Shown: positions 8,946 through 17,861, counted from the first letter of the stretch. The stretch is DNA of 47,136 bases from Streptomyces lanatus (GCF_014655715.1 NZ_BNBM01000032.1:1-47136), one strand, 5' to 3'. Program-made: numbers and translations. The notes: generated by a model from the sequence alone, not told the origin.

Positions 8946-9185
8946 TCAATCCTGCGGGTAGTCGGAAAGTCCCGGCCACTCATCGGGCCCACCCCCCTGC
9001 CACTCGATGAGGTCACTCTCCTCGACTTCGATCCGATCGAGGTCGGCGAGTCGGAGGATCTCGATGACGTCATCCAGATGGGAGGCAACTCCCAGGATCA
9101 CATCACCCTCGGTAACGCGACGGGAGCCATCCAGCGCCGGGGCGTGCACCACGATGTGCGGAAATTGGGGCGATGACTGCGTCAT
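8946..9185 (-). CDS. Small conserved-type hypothetical protein (79 aa)
   Basis: A 79-residue acidic protein starting at an ATG preceded by GAGGTGAGCC, a convincing ribosome-binding site. The sequence alternates hydrophobic strands and acidic loops (VIEILRLADLDRIEVEESDLIEW) and ends in a Gly/Pro/Asp-rich tail. No transmembrane segment, signal peptide or metal motif is visible. I do not recognise the family. It sits between the GH65 operon and the MocR regulator, in the same orientation as both, with about 250 nt of non-coding sequence before the sugar operon. Confidence 0.6.
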   Translation of the reverse strand: MTQSSPQFPHIVVHAPALDGSRRVTEGDVILGVASHLDDVIEILRLADLDRIEVEESDLIEWQGGGPDEWPGLSDYPQD

Positions 9186-9273
9186 GGCTCACCTCGCTTT
9201 TGCGGAGTCGAGTGCCGATGGCTGGGCAGTGGTCTTACACGGCAGGACAGATTCGGGGAGTGCTCAGGGGGCG

Positions 9274-10716
9274 TCAGGAAAGGATCCTCACAAGTGCGGA
9301 GAGTTCCTGAGGCCACGCGGCGTCTGAAGGCGTCCCGTATCCCACGACCAGGGCATCGGCCATGGCGCTCATGGCCCGTTCATGGCGGTACCGGGACAGG
9401 TCAGCCACTCTGAGACCTTGCCGGGCGGCCGACTGAAGGACCCGCTGCCCGGTCCCGGGCGGCAAACCGAGCACGGTTTGCAGGCCGGCCGATGTCCCAA
9501 TGGCGCGCACCCTTGGGGCGTGCTGGGCCAGGGCCGTGATGAGAGCGTCTCGTCGATCCCGGTAGCGTCGACGTGCGGCACGTACATGATGGTCGTAGGC
9601 GCCGGAGGTGATGAATTCCGCCATCGTCAACTGGCTGAACACGTCGCACGAGTCGATCTGCCCCTTGGCCGCCACGGCATCCCCAACGAGCCTGGGAGGT
9701 AGCGCCATCCAGGCCAGCCGCAGGCCAGGAGCAAGGGTCTGGCTGGCGGTACCCAGATAGACCACGCTCTCGGGGTCGAGTCCTTGGAGCGCTCCGACAG
9801 ACTGGCGGTCGTACCGGAGCTCACCGTCATAGTCATCCTCCACGACCAGCCCGCCGGTCCGTCCGGCCCAGTCCACGACGGCCGTCCGGCGATCGCGTTG
9901 CAGGGTCGTGCCGACGGGGAACTGATGGGCCGGCGTGAGCAGGACCGCGTCGGTGCCGTCGGGTGGTACCGGGTCGGTGCCGTGCACATCGAAGGGGAGC
10001 GGGAGGGTCTGGAGCCCGGCAACTTCCAGCAGGCTCCAGTGCCCTGCCAGACCGTAGGACTCGACGGCGACGTTCCTGGCCCCTCGTCCGGCCAGAACCT
10101 TGCTCATGATTTGCAGGCCGTGGGAGACGCCGGCACAGATCAGTACGTCTTCCGCGCTCACGCACACACCCCGGCTTCGGGCGAGATGGTCTGCGATTGC
10201 GACCCGTAGTTCTGGCCGACCGCGGGGATCGCCGTAGCCGAGCGCGTCGTCGGGGGCGGCGGCCAGGGCGCGGCGTGTGGCCTTCAGCCAGGCCACGCGA
10301 GGAAAGGCCGCGAGGTCGGGGCTCGCCGGAATCAGGTCCTCGCAAGTGGCGCCGGATCGATCGGCGACCGAGCGCGCCGAGATCGGCCGAGTGATCATCC
10401 TGCCTGCCACGAGTGTGCCCGAGCCACTGCGGGCGGCAAGCCAACCCTCGGCAACGAGGTCGGCATAGGCGTCGGCCACCGTGTTGCGGGCAAGGCCGAG
10501 GTCGGTGGCGAGCCGGCGGGAGGAGGGCAGTCGTGTTCCCGGGGCCAGGTGACCGGTGCGGACAGCTTCACGCACGGCTTCGGCCAGGGCATGACGCGCA
10601 CCTCGGACAGCTCGAATCGCGTCAGGGGTGATTCCCGAAACAGCCCAGAATTCCGACACGGGTGTGGACGTTATTGGCGGCCTCCTACCCCCACTGCCCG
10701 CCCGGTCAGCCCTCAT
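9274..10716 (-). CDS. MocR/PdxR-type regulator with the PLP lysine replaced by Gln
   Basis: A 480-residue fusion of a GntR-type winged helix (residues about 30-105, with PSSRRLATDLGLARNTVADAYADL) and a fold-type I aminotransferase domain. The aminotransferase landmarks are present: GYGDPRGRPELR, LLTPAHQFPVGTT, VEDDYDGELRYD and APGLRLAWM. At the Schiff-base site, however, the sequence is LGTASQTLAPG instead of SKTLAPG: codon 326 is CAG (9739-9741), one base from AAG. PLP could therefore not bind covalently. The ATG at 10716 follows AGGAGAC; a TTG at 10740 is less likely. MocR proteins usually control vitamin B6, GABA or amino-acid genes; no such neighbour exists here. Confidence 0.88.
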   Translation of the reverse strand: MRADRAGSGGRRPPITSTPVSEFWAVSGITPDAIRAVRGARHALAEAVREAVRTGHLAPGTRLPSSRRLATDLGLARNTVADAYADLVAEGWLAARSGSGTLVAGRMITRPISARSVADRSGATCEDLIPASPDLAAFPRVAWLKATRRALAAAPDDALGYGDPRGRPELRVAIADHLARSRGVCVSAEDVLICAGVSHGLQIMSKVLAGRGARNVAVESYGLAGHWSLLEVAGLQTLPLPFDVHGTDPVPPDGTDAVLLTPAHQFPVGTTLQRDRRTAVVDWAGRTGGLVVEDDYDGELRYDRQSVGALQGLDPESVVYLGTASQTLAPGLRLAWMALPPRLVGDAVAAKGQIDSCDVFSQLTMAEFITSGAYDHHVRAARRRYRDRRDALITALAQHAPRVRAIGTSAGLQTVLGLPPGTGQRVLQSAARQGLRVADLSRYRHERAMSAMADALVVGYGTPSDAAWPQELSALVRILS

Positions 10717-10948
10717 GGGCCTGTCTCCTGTGTCCTTCAAGGCAGTCTTCCTCGCTCAACGTGATGTCCGATCGGTCACACCCGCCGCCGTTCGACACCA
10801 AAGCCGCGCCAGCCGCCGGGCGGGCCCGCGAGGAATGGGCTCCGCCGGGACACGAGCCCGTCGAGGTCCGGGGCGGGCCGTACATGTCGGCAATCCGAAC
10901 GGCTACCCCGGCTTCCCATCCATGTCGCGGGCTCCGGCAGGTCAATGG

Positions 10949-11278
10949 CTATTGATAGCGCCCTTCGAAGAGGGTCCCACTCCCGAGATCCGAGAACCGG
11001 AGGCCGACGACCCTTCCCTCGTCCACCATCCATCGGAGGTCGTACGAGGCACGGAAGGAGGGCGGCCAGAACGAGCAGAAGCGACCGTTCTCGTCGACGG
11101 ACCACGTGCCCTCCGACTCGCGTCCGCCTTCGACGTAGCGGGTGGCCCCGTCGGGGTCGAAGGACTGCGTCGCGCCGTCGGTGTAGACGAGGAGGCCGGC
11201 GGTGACAGCGGCCGGGATCTGGTCGGGTGGCACAGGGGCGTCGTCTTCGGCGGATACGCCACCGAGTTTCGTGATCAC
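10949..11278 (-). CDS. Hypothetical protein (109 aa)
   Basis: A 109-residue protein starting at GTG 11278, preceded by AGGAGGACACACA, a near-ideal ribosome-binding site. It is rich in Gly, Asp and aromatic residues and in predicted beta strands: YTDGATQSFDPDGATRYVEGG, then EGTWSVDENGRFCSFWPP and GLRFSDLGSGTLFEGRY. This looks like a small lipocalin- or beta-barrel-like domain of the kind that scores a 'blank' versus full form. No signal peptide or membrane helix is visible. I do not recognise a named family. It follows an msrB relic on the same strand. Confidence 0.6.
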   Translation of the reverse strand: MITKLGGVSAEDDAPVPPDQIPAAVTAGLLVYTDGATQSFDPDGATRYVEGGRESEGTWSVDENGRFCSFWPPSFRASYDLRWMVDEGRVVGLRFSDLGSGTLFEGRYQ

Positions 11279-11434
11279 TGTGTGTCCTCCTGTCAGGCAC
11301 CGCGGATTCCGCGGCGCCGGCTCGATCGGATGCGTGCGGAGAGGGACCCGGTGGGAGACGTCGATCCCGCCCTGAAGCCTTGTGCGACGGGGTGGAGGGA
11401 GGCAGGGGGCCGCGGTGCTGAAGCCGGCAGGCCG

Positions 11435-11616
11435 TCAGGTTCCGGCGGTGCCCTCCTTCAGCGCGTCGAACATGTGCAGATACTGGCCGTAGCCCTCCCG
11501 CTCGAGTTCCTCTGCGGGATGAAGCGCAGGGCTCGGTATCGTCCCGCTGGGTCATGCGGTACTGCTGGTCCGTGAGCTGTGCGATGCGCTCAGGGTTTCT
11601 TGCGGTATTCCGGCAT
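11435..11616 (-). pseudogene. msrB relic with catalytic core deleted
   Basis: The 5' end encodes MPEYRK, then after a one-base frameshift PERIAQLTDQQYRMTQRDDTEP. This is joined directly to the 3' end, which encodes LRFIPAEELEREGYGQYL-type sequence and a short tail to TGA at 11435. Both ends match the intact msrB at 26213-26683, but roughly 270 nt between them, including the catalytic RYCINS cysteine, are gone. A GGTAAGAACA word lies 56 nt upstream, at nearly the same spacing as the similar word in front of the intact gene. Confidence 0.8.
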
Positions 11617-11671
11617 CTCTGCCTCCCGGATAGCGCAGTGGCGTCTTGGTTTCTGCGTCGTGCGCCTCCCG

Positions 11672-11681
11672 TGTTCTTACC
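11672..11681 (-). promoter_or_regulatory. GGTAAGAA-type element upstream of msrB relic
   Basis: GGTAAGAACA read on the minus strand, 56 nt upstream of the relic's ATG. It is one member of the recurring stress-gene word described in the findings. Confidence 0.4.
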
Positions 11682-11774
11682 GCGACGCCCCCGGTCTGGG
11701 GCCGGGAGCACGGGTGTGCACGCCAACGCACGAGCGGCGAACCGCGCCCTCGGGACATACGCGCCCGACAGAGG

Positions 11775-12134
11775 TCAGGCCGTGGGGCTGCCGGCCTCGG
11801 AGGCGAACCAGATGCCCGGGTGGCTGGGATCAATGACGTCCGCGTACTTCACGTGCTGCTTGATGAACCGATCGACGGCAGGGCAGTAGACCGTGGCCTT
11901 CTGTTGCCTCTCCCGCAGGTCGTCCAGGACCACCTGGATGAGGATCTGGGCAAATCCCCGGCCACGATACGTTTCGTCGACCTCGGTATGGCCCAGAACT
12001 CGCCGCTCCCCGACGATGCGGTACGACAGGGTTCCCGCCTGCGTTCCGTCCACGTAGAGCACATATTGGCGAGCCTCCGGATCGTCAACGACCTGGACAC
12101 GCCGTGCGCTGTCATCGAACAAGACCTCGGCCAT
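11775..12134 (-). CDS. YjdJ-type GNAT N-acetyltransferase (paralogue 1)
   Basis: A small Gcn5-related acetyltransferase of 119 residues of the YjdJ/COG2388 type. The acetyl-CoA pyrophosphate loop is YRGRGFAQILIQVVLDDLRE. The C-terminal family signature is YCPAVDRFIKQHVKYADVIDPSHPG. The ATG at 12134 follows GGGGTGAGGTC. Substrate unknown; the family is compact and usually cytosolic. It is one of five intact paralogues in the window and is the parent-like copy of the relic at 41706-41825, which shares its upstream sequence as well. A DosR-like half palindrome lies at 12216-12230. Confidence 0.85.
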   Translation of the reverse strand: MAEVLFDDSARRVQVVDDPEARQYVLYVDGTQAGTLSYRIVGERRVLGHTEVDETYRGRGFAQILIQVVLDDLRERQQKATVYCPAVDRFIKQHVKYADVIDPSHPGIWFASEAGSPTA

Positions 12135-12215
12135 GACCTCACCCCTTCGCACAAAACCTCATCCCCTGTCTGCACCACGGCAAGCCGGACCAACGGGCAC
12201 ATGCCGACTCCAGAA

Positions 12216-12230
12216 GGGTCCCAAGAGTCC
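12216..12230 (-). promoter_or_regulatory. DosR/OsdR-like imperfect palindrome
   Basis: GGGTCCCAAGAGTCC (plus strand), 82-96 nt upstream of the GNAT start. It is near-identical to GGGTCCCTAGAGTCC at 41901-41915 and related to the perfect palindrome GGACTCTAGAGTCC at 41043-41056. Role inferred from the repeated position upstream of the same gene family. Confidence 0.45.
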
Positions 12231-12561
12231 ACTATCCAGCTTGACGGAGAGACTTGGCAACCGGGTGATCGCCGCCCGCAAAGCTGCCTCAACACTGATG
12301 CCGAAACAGTCTCCCTTGAGGTCCGCGGTCGGAAAACTGGACGATAAGGTCCATAAAATACGTCGCGATGAGGCAGTAGTGAACATGTCCGGGCGGCCTC
12401 GGCATCATCGACCAGGCGGGCGCATGCAGATCATTCGACACGGACACCCACTCCACATCAATTTCCACTGATCCGCGTGGTAAGACATCGGAGTCCGGCG
12501 CCACGGATAGTCGCAGACCCAAAGTGCCGTGTGGGCGAGGACCGGTACAGAGAGGCATCAA

Positions 12562-13506
12562 ATGAAAGCAATCGTGGTGACGGACAAGGCTGCCGGCACG
12601 GCTGGGATGAGTCTGGTGGAGCGGCCGGACCCGGACGTGGCGAGGCTCGCCAGTCTCGAGGGTGCGAACTACGGCGACGTCGTCGTTCAGGTTCATGCGT
12701 CGGGATTCACTTGGGACGAGTTGGAGTGGCCCTCGACCTGGATCGATCGCCTCGGCCGTGACCGGACGCCTTCGATCCCCGGACACGAACTTGCCGGAGT
12801 CGTCACCGCCCTCAGCTACGGCACGGCCGGCCCGTCGGTGGGAGAGCGGGTGTTCGGCCTTACGGACTGGACCCGCGACGGCACGCTGGCGGAATACGTA
12901 GTCGTCGAGGCCCGTAACCTCGCACCGCTTCCGGGTGACGTCGACTTCACCACGGGGGCGGGCCTCGTGATGTCGGGCCTGACCGCGTGGCAGGGACTGT
13001 TCGAGCACGGACGGCTCCGGGCGGGACAGAGCGTCCTCGTGCACGGTGCGGCCGGCACTGTCGGTTCGATGGCAGCCCAACTCGCCCGCGAGGCCGGCGC
13101 CTATGTCATCGGCACCGGGCGCGCCGGCGGTCGTCAGACGGCGCTCGACTTCGGCGCGCAGGAGTTCGTAGACCTCGAGAACGACTCACTCAAGGACATC
13201 GGCGGAGTCGATCTCGTTTTCGATGTCTTCGGTGGAGACATCGGCAGGCAGTCCGCGGGTCTGGTCCGAATCGGAGGAACGCTGGTGACCGTCGCCGGGG
13301 TACCCGAGGCACGGCCGGCCGAGGGCCTGGCCGTCGACTTCGTTGTGATGCCCGATCGCGCCCAACTGAGTGAGGTCGTCCGGCGGGTGCGTGATGGGCG
13401 GCTCCGGACGAACATCGGCAACATCGCGACCTTCGACGACGCCGTCGCCGCCTTCAACCCGCCCAAGCGGGCCAGGGGAAAGACGGTCATCCGCGTTCGC
13501 CCGTAG
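12562..13506 (+). CDS. Zinc-independent MDR oxidoreductase (NADP-dependent)
   Basis: A 314-residue MDR-superfamily protein. GroES-like half: HASGFTWDELEWPSTW and IPGHELAGVVTAL. Rossmann half: GQSVLVHGAAGTVGSMAAQLA near residue 160 (NADPH motif), then VDLVFDVFGGD. It lacks the catalytic-zinc pattern, so a quinone or enone reductase activity is likely. The ATG at 12562 follows AGAGAGGC; an in-frame ATG at 12529 is less well supported. It converges with the MFS gene (stops 39 nt apart). The second such oxidoreductase in the window (compare 3946-4860), clearly divergent in sequence. Confidence 0.82.
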   Translation: MKAIVVTDKAAGTAGMSLVERPDPDVARLASLEGANYGDVVVQVHASGFTWDELEWPSTWIDRLGRDRTPSIPGHELAGVVTALSYGTAGPSVGERVFGLTDWTRDGTLAEYVVVEARNLAPLPGDVDFTTGAGLVMSGLTAWQGLFEHGRLRAGQSVLVHGAAGTVGSMAAQLAREAGAYVIGTGRAGGRQTALDFGAQEFVDLENDSLKDIGGVDLVFDVFGGDIGRQSAGLVRIGGTLVTVAGVPEARPAEGLAVDFVVMPDRAQLSEVVRRVRDGRLRTNIGNIATFDDAVAAFNPPKRARGKTVIRVRP

Positions 13507-13545
13507 AACTCGACGATCACCATCGCCGATTCAAGGGTGGTTCGT

Positions 13546-14787
13546 CTAGCCGACCACCGTGCTGTCTGATCGCGGTCGCATCTGCTGCGGGTTCCGGGCA
13601 CCGAAGACGGTGAACAAGGTGGCGACGAGGGCGAGTCCGCCGTATCCGAGGGCGATCTGTGGCAGCGAGAAGGAGCTGGAGAGTTGGCCGGCGATCAGGG
13701 CAGGGATCGTCGCACCGCTGTAGGAGAGTAGGTAGATCGCGCTGAAGATCGGTGCCCGGTCGGCCAGGGAACTACCGTGCAGCAAGCCGCGGGTGGCGGC
13801 ACTGATGGCGATGCCTTGACTCGCTCCGGCGACGACGGTTGCGGTGATGAACAGCACCAGTGTGCCCGTGGCGATCGCTGTGATGATGCCGATCATTCCG
13901 GCCAGGAAGGCGATCATGCCGAGGCGTTGGGCTCTCGCGGGTGTGAACCGGCCGCCAAGGGGGGCGCCGAGAGCACTGGGACCCATGTAGGCGGCGAATA
14001 CCACTCCAAGGATGAGTGTGCTGCGGGTGTGGAGTTGATCTTCGACCAGCGCGGGCACGAACGCCTGGTAGAAGGCCCCGGCCGCCCAGGTGGCCAGGAA
14101 CACCGCTGCCGCGACCGGGAGCAGACGTCTGACCCGGGCTGGTACGCCGACCCGGGGTCGCAGTGATCGCCAGGCGCCCGGCGTCGGAGTTGCGGTTTCC
14201 GGACTGATGGCGATGAGTGCCATGGCCAGAAGGAGGAGGCAGATGACAACCAAGTAGATCAGGTCGCGTGGCCAGGGGCCGAACTGGACCAGGGCCCCGG
14301 AGGCGATAGCACCGACAGCGAGGCCGAGCATGACTGTCTGGCTGGAGGCGACGGAGGCCAACCAGGCCGGCCTGCTCGGTGCGGAGTCGACTATGTAGGA
14401 GGTGAGGCTGCTGCTGGCCAGCCCGGCGCCGAGGCCCATGATGAGCCGACCGGCGATCAGGACACCAATGTCGTGAACTCTCAACAGCAGAAGGCAGCCC
14501 AGCAGGAGCAGGCCAAGGCTGGCGATTGAAATGGGTCGCCGGCCCAGATGATTGGACACTCGCCCCAGGAACAGCAGTGTGGTGAGGGTGGCGGCGGAGT
14601 AGGCGACGACTGTTATCGATATGCCGGCGTTGGTGAATCCGTCCTCGGCCCGGTAGACGTTGAACAGCGGGATCGTGGAGCCCACCGCGGCAAACGCGGC
14701 CACCAAGGAAACCACCGCGGAGAAGAAGGCCAGCCGGAGCGTTCTGACGCCGCGGGCAGGGCTGGTCACTGGTGCCGCATTGTGCAT
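13546..14787 (-). CDS. MFS transporter
   Basis: A 413-residue major facilitator with about 12 hydrophobic segments. The loop 2-3 motif appears as FLGRVSNHLGRRPISIASLG (residues about 67-86), and LIAGRLIMGLGAGLASSSL marks TM4. It resembles the streptomycete drug/sugar-efflux MFS group, though the cargo is unknown. I choose the ATG at 14787, where membrane-protein sequence begins; the longer open frame to 14880 adds 31 residues with no features. It is followed on the same strand by nothing within 39 nt and converges with the MDR gene. Confidence 0.83.
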   Translation of the reverse strand: MHNAAPVTSPARGVRTLRLAFFSAVVSLVAAFAAVGSTIPLFNVYRAEDGFTNAGISITVVAYSAATLTTLLFLGRVSNHLGRRPISIASLGLLLLGCLLLLRVHDIGVLIAGRLIMGLGAGLASSSLTSYIVDSAPSRPAWLASVASSQTVMLGLAVGAIASGALVQFGPWPRDLIYLVVICLLLLAMALIAISPETATPTPGAWRSLRPRVGVPARVRRLLPVAAAVFLATWAAGAFYQAFVPALVEDQLHTRSTLILGVVFAAYMGPSALGAPLGGRFTPARAQRLGMIAFLAGMIGIITAIATGTLVLFITATVVAGASQGIAISAATRGLLHGSSLADRAPIFSAIYLLSYSGATIPALIAGQLSSSFSLPQIALGYGGLALVATLFTVFGARNPQQMRPRSDSTVVG

Positions 14788-14891
14788 CGAGCCACGTCTT
14801 TCTCTTGTCGTGAGCCACCCCTGGGTTTCTGCGGGGTCCCAATCCGAGTGAACGGATGTCTCACGGCCAGGACCCCCCACGCGGGACGGGG

Positions 14892-15272
14892 TCAGGTGCC
14901 GGGAGCGATCGCACAGGCCGAGACACAGACCCAGGTGCCGTCGCGCTTCTGGTAGGCGTCCGTGTACAGCGCTTCCTGCTCGACTCCATCGGCGAGCATG
15001 GTGTAGGTCGAGCGGCCGTGGATCAGAGCAACATCACTGAGGATGCGGATCTTGACGTCGTGCACCGCGAGATCCTTGAAGGGCCGTGGCTGAGCGATGA
15101 ATTCGAGGAACTCGGCACGGTTGCGAGTGATCCCCGGAGTCTGCACGACGAAGTCTTCAGCGAGGAGCTCGCTGAAGCGCTTGGCATCGCTGGCCTGGTC
15201 GGCGCGAACGTAGTCGAGGTTGAGCTGTTCGAGGATGGCCAGATCTTCGGCCGACTGCATGGTGTCGCTCAT
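14892..15272 (-). CDS. NTF2/SnoaL-like protein (DUF4440 type)
   Basis: A 126-residue alpha+beta cone-fold protein. Features: N-terminal helix AILEQLNLDYVRADQASDAKRF, then LLAEDFVVQTPGITRNRAEFLEF and C-terminal strands ALYTDAYQKRDGTWVCVSAC. These match the DUF4440/SnoaL-like nuclear transport factor 2 family. Members act as small isomerases, hydratases or ligand binders; activity here is unknown. The ATG at 15272 follows GGGAGTAAGAA. It lies 104 nt upstream of the MFS start on the same strand and may be co-transcribed with it. Confidence 0.82.
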   Translation of the reverse strand: MSDTMQSAEDLAILEQLNLDYVRADQASDAKRFSELLAEDFVVQTPGITRNRAEFLEFIAQPRPFKDLAVHDVKIRILSDVALIHGRSTYTMLADGVEQEALYTDAYQKRDGTWVCVSACAIAPGT

Positions 15273-15396
15273 TTTCTTACTCCCTCTGTGAGCGGTTCAC
15301 GAGTCGTTGCAGGTGCGCACAGCGACCGGTGTTGTCGTGCACGCGGTTAGTGTCAGTCCGCCACGCCGTCTTACCGACAGGGTCGCGAGTGCCGCT

Positions 15397-15669
15397 TCAG
15401 GATGTTGTCGGGCTGGGGGTGCGCCGCGGGCGGGAGCGCGAAGCACTTCTCCCCGCCTCGGCCAGCTCTGCCTCGTCCATCCCGCCCCATATCCCGTACT
15501 GCTGCGCCGTGTCGAGAGCCCAGTCGGCGCACTGCTGACGGACGGAGCACGTACCGCAGACAGCCTTCGCCTCCTCGGCCTGACGGCGGCCTGGTCCTTG
15601 AGGACCGACGGGGAAGAACAGGTCAGTCTCGCAACCCCGGCAAGCTGCCTTCTCACGCCAGGTCAGCAC
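15397..15669 (-). CDS. WhiB-family iron-sulfur transcription factor
   Basis: A 90-residue Wbl protein. The [4Fe-4S] ligands are Cys10 (in AACRG), Cys38, Cys41 and Cys47 (AVCGTCSVRQQC). An additional Cys13 sits next to the first ligand, which is unusual. The G(V/I)WGG turn appears as YGIWGGMDE, followed by a short basic tail (RSRPRRTP) for DNA contact. The GTG at 15669 follows GAGGTC; the longer open frame upstream lacks homology. Wbl proteins sense O2/NO and partner with the principal sigma factor, fitting the redox-stress content of the window. Confidence 0.85.
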   Translation of the reverse strand: MLTWREKAACRGCETDLFFPVGPQGPGRRQAEEAKAVCGTCSVRQQCADWALDTAQQYGIWGGMDEAELAEAGRSASRSRPRRTPSPTTS

Positions 15670-15847
15670 GGTGCGACCTCGCACGCCCGGGACTGCCGTC
15701 GCAGCAGCACAGAAGAGGGCTGTGAATCTCTCAGACGCCGGCTTCCGAACTCTCGAACGCACTGAATCCCGCTCCGCAGGAGGAACCGGTGGGAACGCCC
15801 ATCGGAAGGACGCCGCTGGTGACCGGGCACGCCCGGTGACGGGTGTC

Positions 15848-16978
15848 TCATCGCCGGCCTGGCCGTCCGTGCGCAGGCGGTGCCAGCTGTGCCTCGGTCG
15901 TGGCGAGCAGAGTGTTCCAGGACTCCTGGAACTTTGCGACGCCCTCGTGCTCCAGCTGCTGAACGACTTCTTCGTAGGAAATGCCGAGGCGGGCAATCGC
16001 ATCGAGGTCGGCCCGAGCTTGTTCGTATGCACCGCGGACGCTGTCGCCTACGGTGAGGCCTCGGTTTTCGACGGCGAGCAGGGTCGCCTCCGGCATGGTG
16101 TTCACCGTATTCGGCGCTATCAGCCCGGCGACGTACTTGGTGGGTTCGTAGGAGCTGTCCTTTACTCCTGTGGAGGCCCACAGCGGCCGCTGCTTATTTG
16201 CTCCTGCTTGCTGAAGCCCCTCCCAGCGCTGCCCAGAGAAGATCCCTTCGAAAGCCTGATAAGCCAGTCGGGCGTTCGCGAGCGCTGCCCGGCCTCGAAG
16301 GGCTTTTGCCTCTGGCGTAGCGAGGGCGTCGAGGCGCTTGTCCACCTCTGTGTCCACGCGGGACACGAAGAACGAGGCGACCGAGGAGATCTGCGACAGG
16401 TCCCGCCCGGCTTCCCTGGCTCCCTCCAACCCTGACAAGTAGGCGTCTGCGACCAGCCGGTAGCGTTCCAGCGAGAAGACAAGGGTCACGTTGACGCTGA
16501 TGCCCTGAGCTGTGATCTCGGTGATGGCAGGAAGTCCTGCCTCGGTCGCCGGGATCTTGATGTACGTATTGGGGCGGTCCACCAACCAGGTCAGGTGCCG
16601 CGCCTCTGCGACCGTCGCCACAGTGTCGTAGGCGAAGCGCGGGTCGACCTCGATGGAGACACGACCGTCCTGGCCACTGGCGGAGGCGAGGAATGCAGGA
16701 CGCAGGACGTCAGCAGCGGCGCGCGCGTCCGCGGCGGTGATGGTGCGGACGGCCTCCCCAGCAGTCACTCCCCGGGCTGCCAGCTCGGACATCTGGGTCT
16801 GATACTCCGGCCCATGCGAGATGGCGTCGTTGAAGATCGTCGGATTGGTCGTGACACCTACCACGTACTGCTTGCTCGCCAGCTCCGCCAAGCTGCCTGA
16901 CACGATTCGGCCACGTGAAAGGGTGTCGAGCCATACGGACACGCCGGCGTCCGATAGGCCCTTCAGAGCACTGGTCAT
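15848..16978 (-). CDS. tal: Transaldolase
   Basis: A 376-residue transaldolase of the actinobacterial class; length is normal. Motifs: VSVWLDTLSRGRI (Asp18), VTTNPTIFNDAI (Asn45) and NTYIKIPATEAGLP, with the Schiff-base lysine at residue 141. SVNVTLVFSLERY and the C-terminal region are intact. It transfers dihydroxyacetone units between sedoheptulose 7-phosphate and glyceraldehyde 3-phosphate in the cytosolic pentose phosphate pathway. The ATG at 16978 follows GGAAGGTGC. Usually it sits beside transketolase and zwf; here it is solitary, implying a second, accessory copy (inference). Confidence 0.92.
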   Translation of the reverse strand: MTSALKGLSDAGVSVWLDTLSRGRIVSGSLAELASKQYVVGVTTNPTIFNDAISHGPEYQTQMSELAARGVTAGEAVRTITAADARAAADVLRPAFLASASGQDGRVSIEVDPRFAYDTVATVAEARHLTWLVDRPNTYIKIPATEAGLPAITEITAQGISVNVTLVFSLERYRLVADAYLSGLEGAREAGRDLSQISSVASFFVSRVDTEVDKRLDALATPEAKALRGRAALANARLAYQAFEGIFSGQRWEGLQQAGANKQRPLWASTGVKDSSYEPTKYVAGLIAPNTVNTMPEATLLAVENRGLTVGDSVRGAYEQARADLDAIARLGISYEEVVQQLEHEGVAKFQESWNTLLATTEAQLAPPAHGRPGRR

Positions 16979-17811
16979 GTCGGTCGCACCTTCCGGGGAC
17001 GGAACAGGGCGTATTGGGGACCGCGGCATTGAGTACGAACCTGTGTGTCGTCCGATGTTGTCGCCTGACTTTGGCGCGAAGTGCGCCCGGCTGTCTTCGT
17101 GCTCAGGCCCACCCGCTACGCCCGCAGGCCGGAGTCCCTTAGCTCGCCTTGATAGTAATCCGCTGACAAGAAACGGGGCATGGCGGATGACCTGCTTGTC
17201 GACACGTAGTAGAGACAGGGTGGATGGGGTGTCTGAAGCACCTCGCTGCAACACCCACGCCAGGGAACGCCGTGAGGAGCCACGAGCGCCTTACCCGGTC
17301 AAACCACTGGAGTTGTGTCCTAGCTCGTCTACCGCCGCATGACCTGCGCGTCTACCGGTCCGTCTCTCACAAATCTCCCTGGCGTCTACCGGACAACGGG
17401 CGGTCTCGCAGCGGAAGCGGTGCTCTACGCAACGACGCCGTTGTAAGCGACGGGGCGGCTGCTCGATGCCGCGATGCTGGGCCAGCTGCCCGGACGCCGC
17501 GCCCGTTGCCGCGCTCCAGACTTGGCTTGAACGCACTGATGCGCATCTACATCCTGAGGCATGGCAGCACAACGGCGCGACCGACGAGCTGTCCTGGGAA
17601 CTGCCGTAACCTCAGGGCTGGCCACGCTCCCCCCTGCTGCGTCGTGGACTTCAATCACAAGAGTCGTGAAACTGTCTCAAGAGTAAGAAGAAGCCGGCTG
17701 GCACGAACAACCAGCGCTGTTTATCCGTACCATCTGTACGCCGAGGCATCTTGCGGCACGGCGGTCCCCCTGCCGGGCCGTCGATACCTCGCCCAGGAGG
17801 GCGTCACGCAC
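16979..17811. other. Long region without a convincing gene
   Basis: No open frame with a credible start and family match. Two copies of GCGTCTACCGG occur about 37 nt apart (about 17347-17395), and an isolated MRIYILRHGST stretch at 17539 resembles a histidine-phosphatase N-terminus but is not followed by the rest of one. AGTAAGAAG at 17682-17690 is a possible member of the recurring promoter word for the gene at 17862. Confidence 0.4.
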
Positions 17812-17856
17812 ATGCGACACAGCCCTGCGCATCGTCCATTCGCCGAGGAAAGATAA
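17812..17856 (+). CDS. 14-codon leader ORF upstream of the winged-helix protein gene
   Basis: A strong AGGAGGG lies 9 nt ahead of an ATG that opens a 14-residue ORF (MRHSPAHRPFAEER) ending in TAA 5 nt before the start of the next gene. The next gene's own ribosome-binding site (GAGGAAAGATAAGG) lies inside the leader ORF, so translation of the two could be coupled. Coding status is inferred from the ribosome-binding site only. Confidence 0.4.
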   Translation: MRHSPAHRPFAEER

Positions 17857-17861
17857 GGCCC

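Noticed and set aside
17539..17580. MRIYILRHGST stretch like a histidine phosphatase / phosphoglycerate mutase N-terminus
   Set aside because: The motif is not followed by any further family sequence in any frame and has no ribosome-binding site, so it is probably chance or too decayed to claim.
17224..17856. 210-residue plus-strand frame before the winged-helix gene
   Set aside because: No ribosome-binding site and low-complexity composition. Only its last 14 codons follow a good ribosome-binding site and are kept as a leader ORF.
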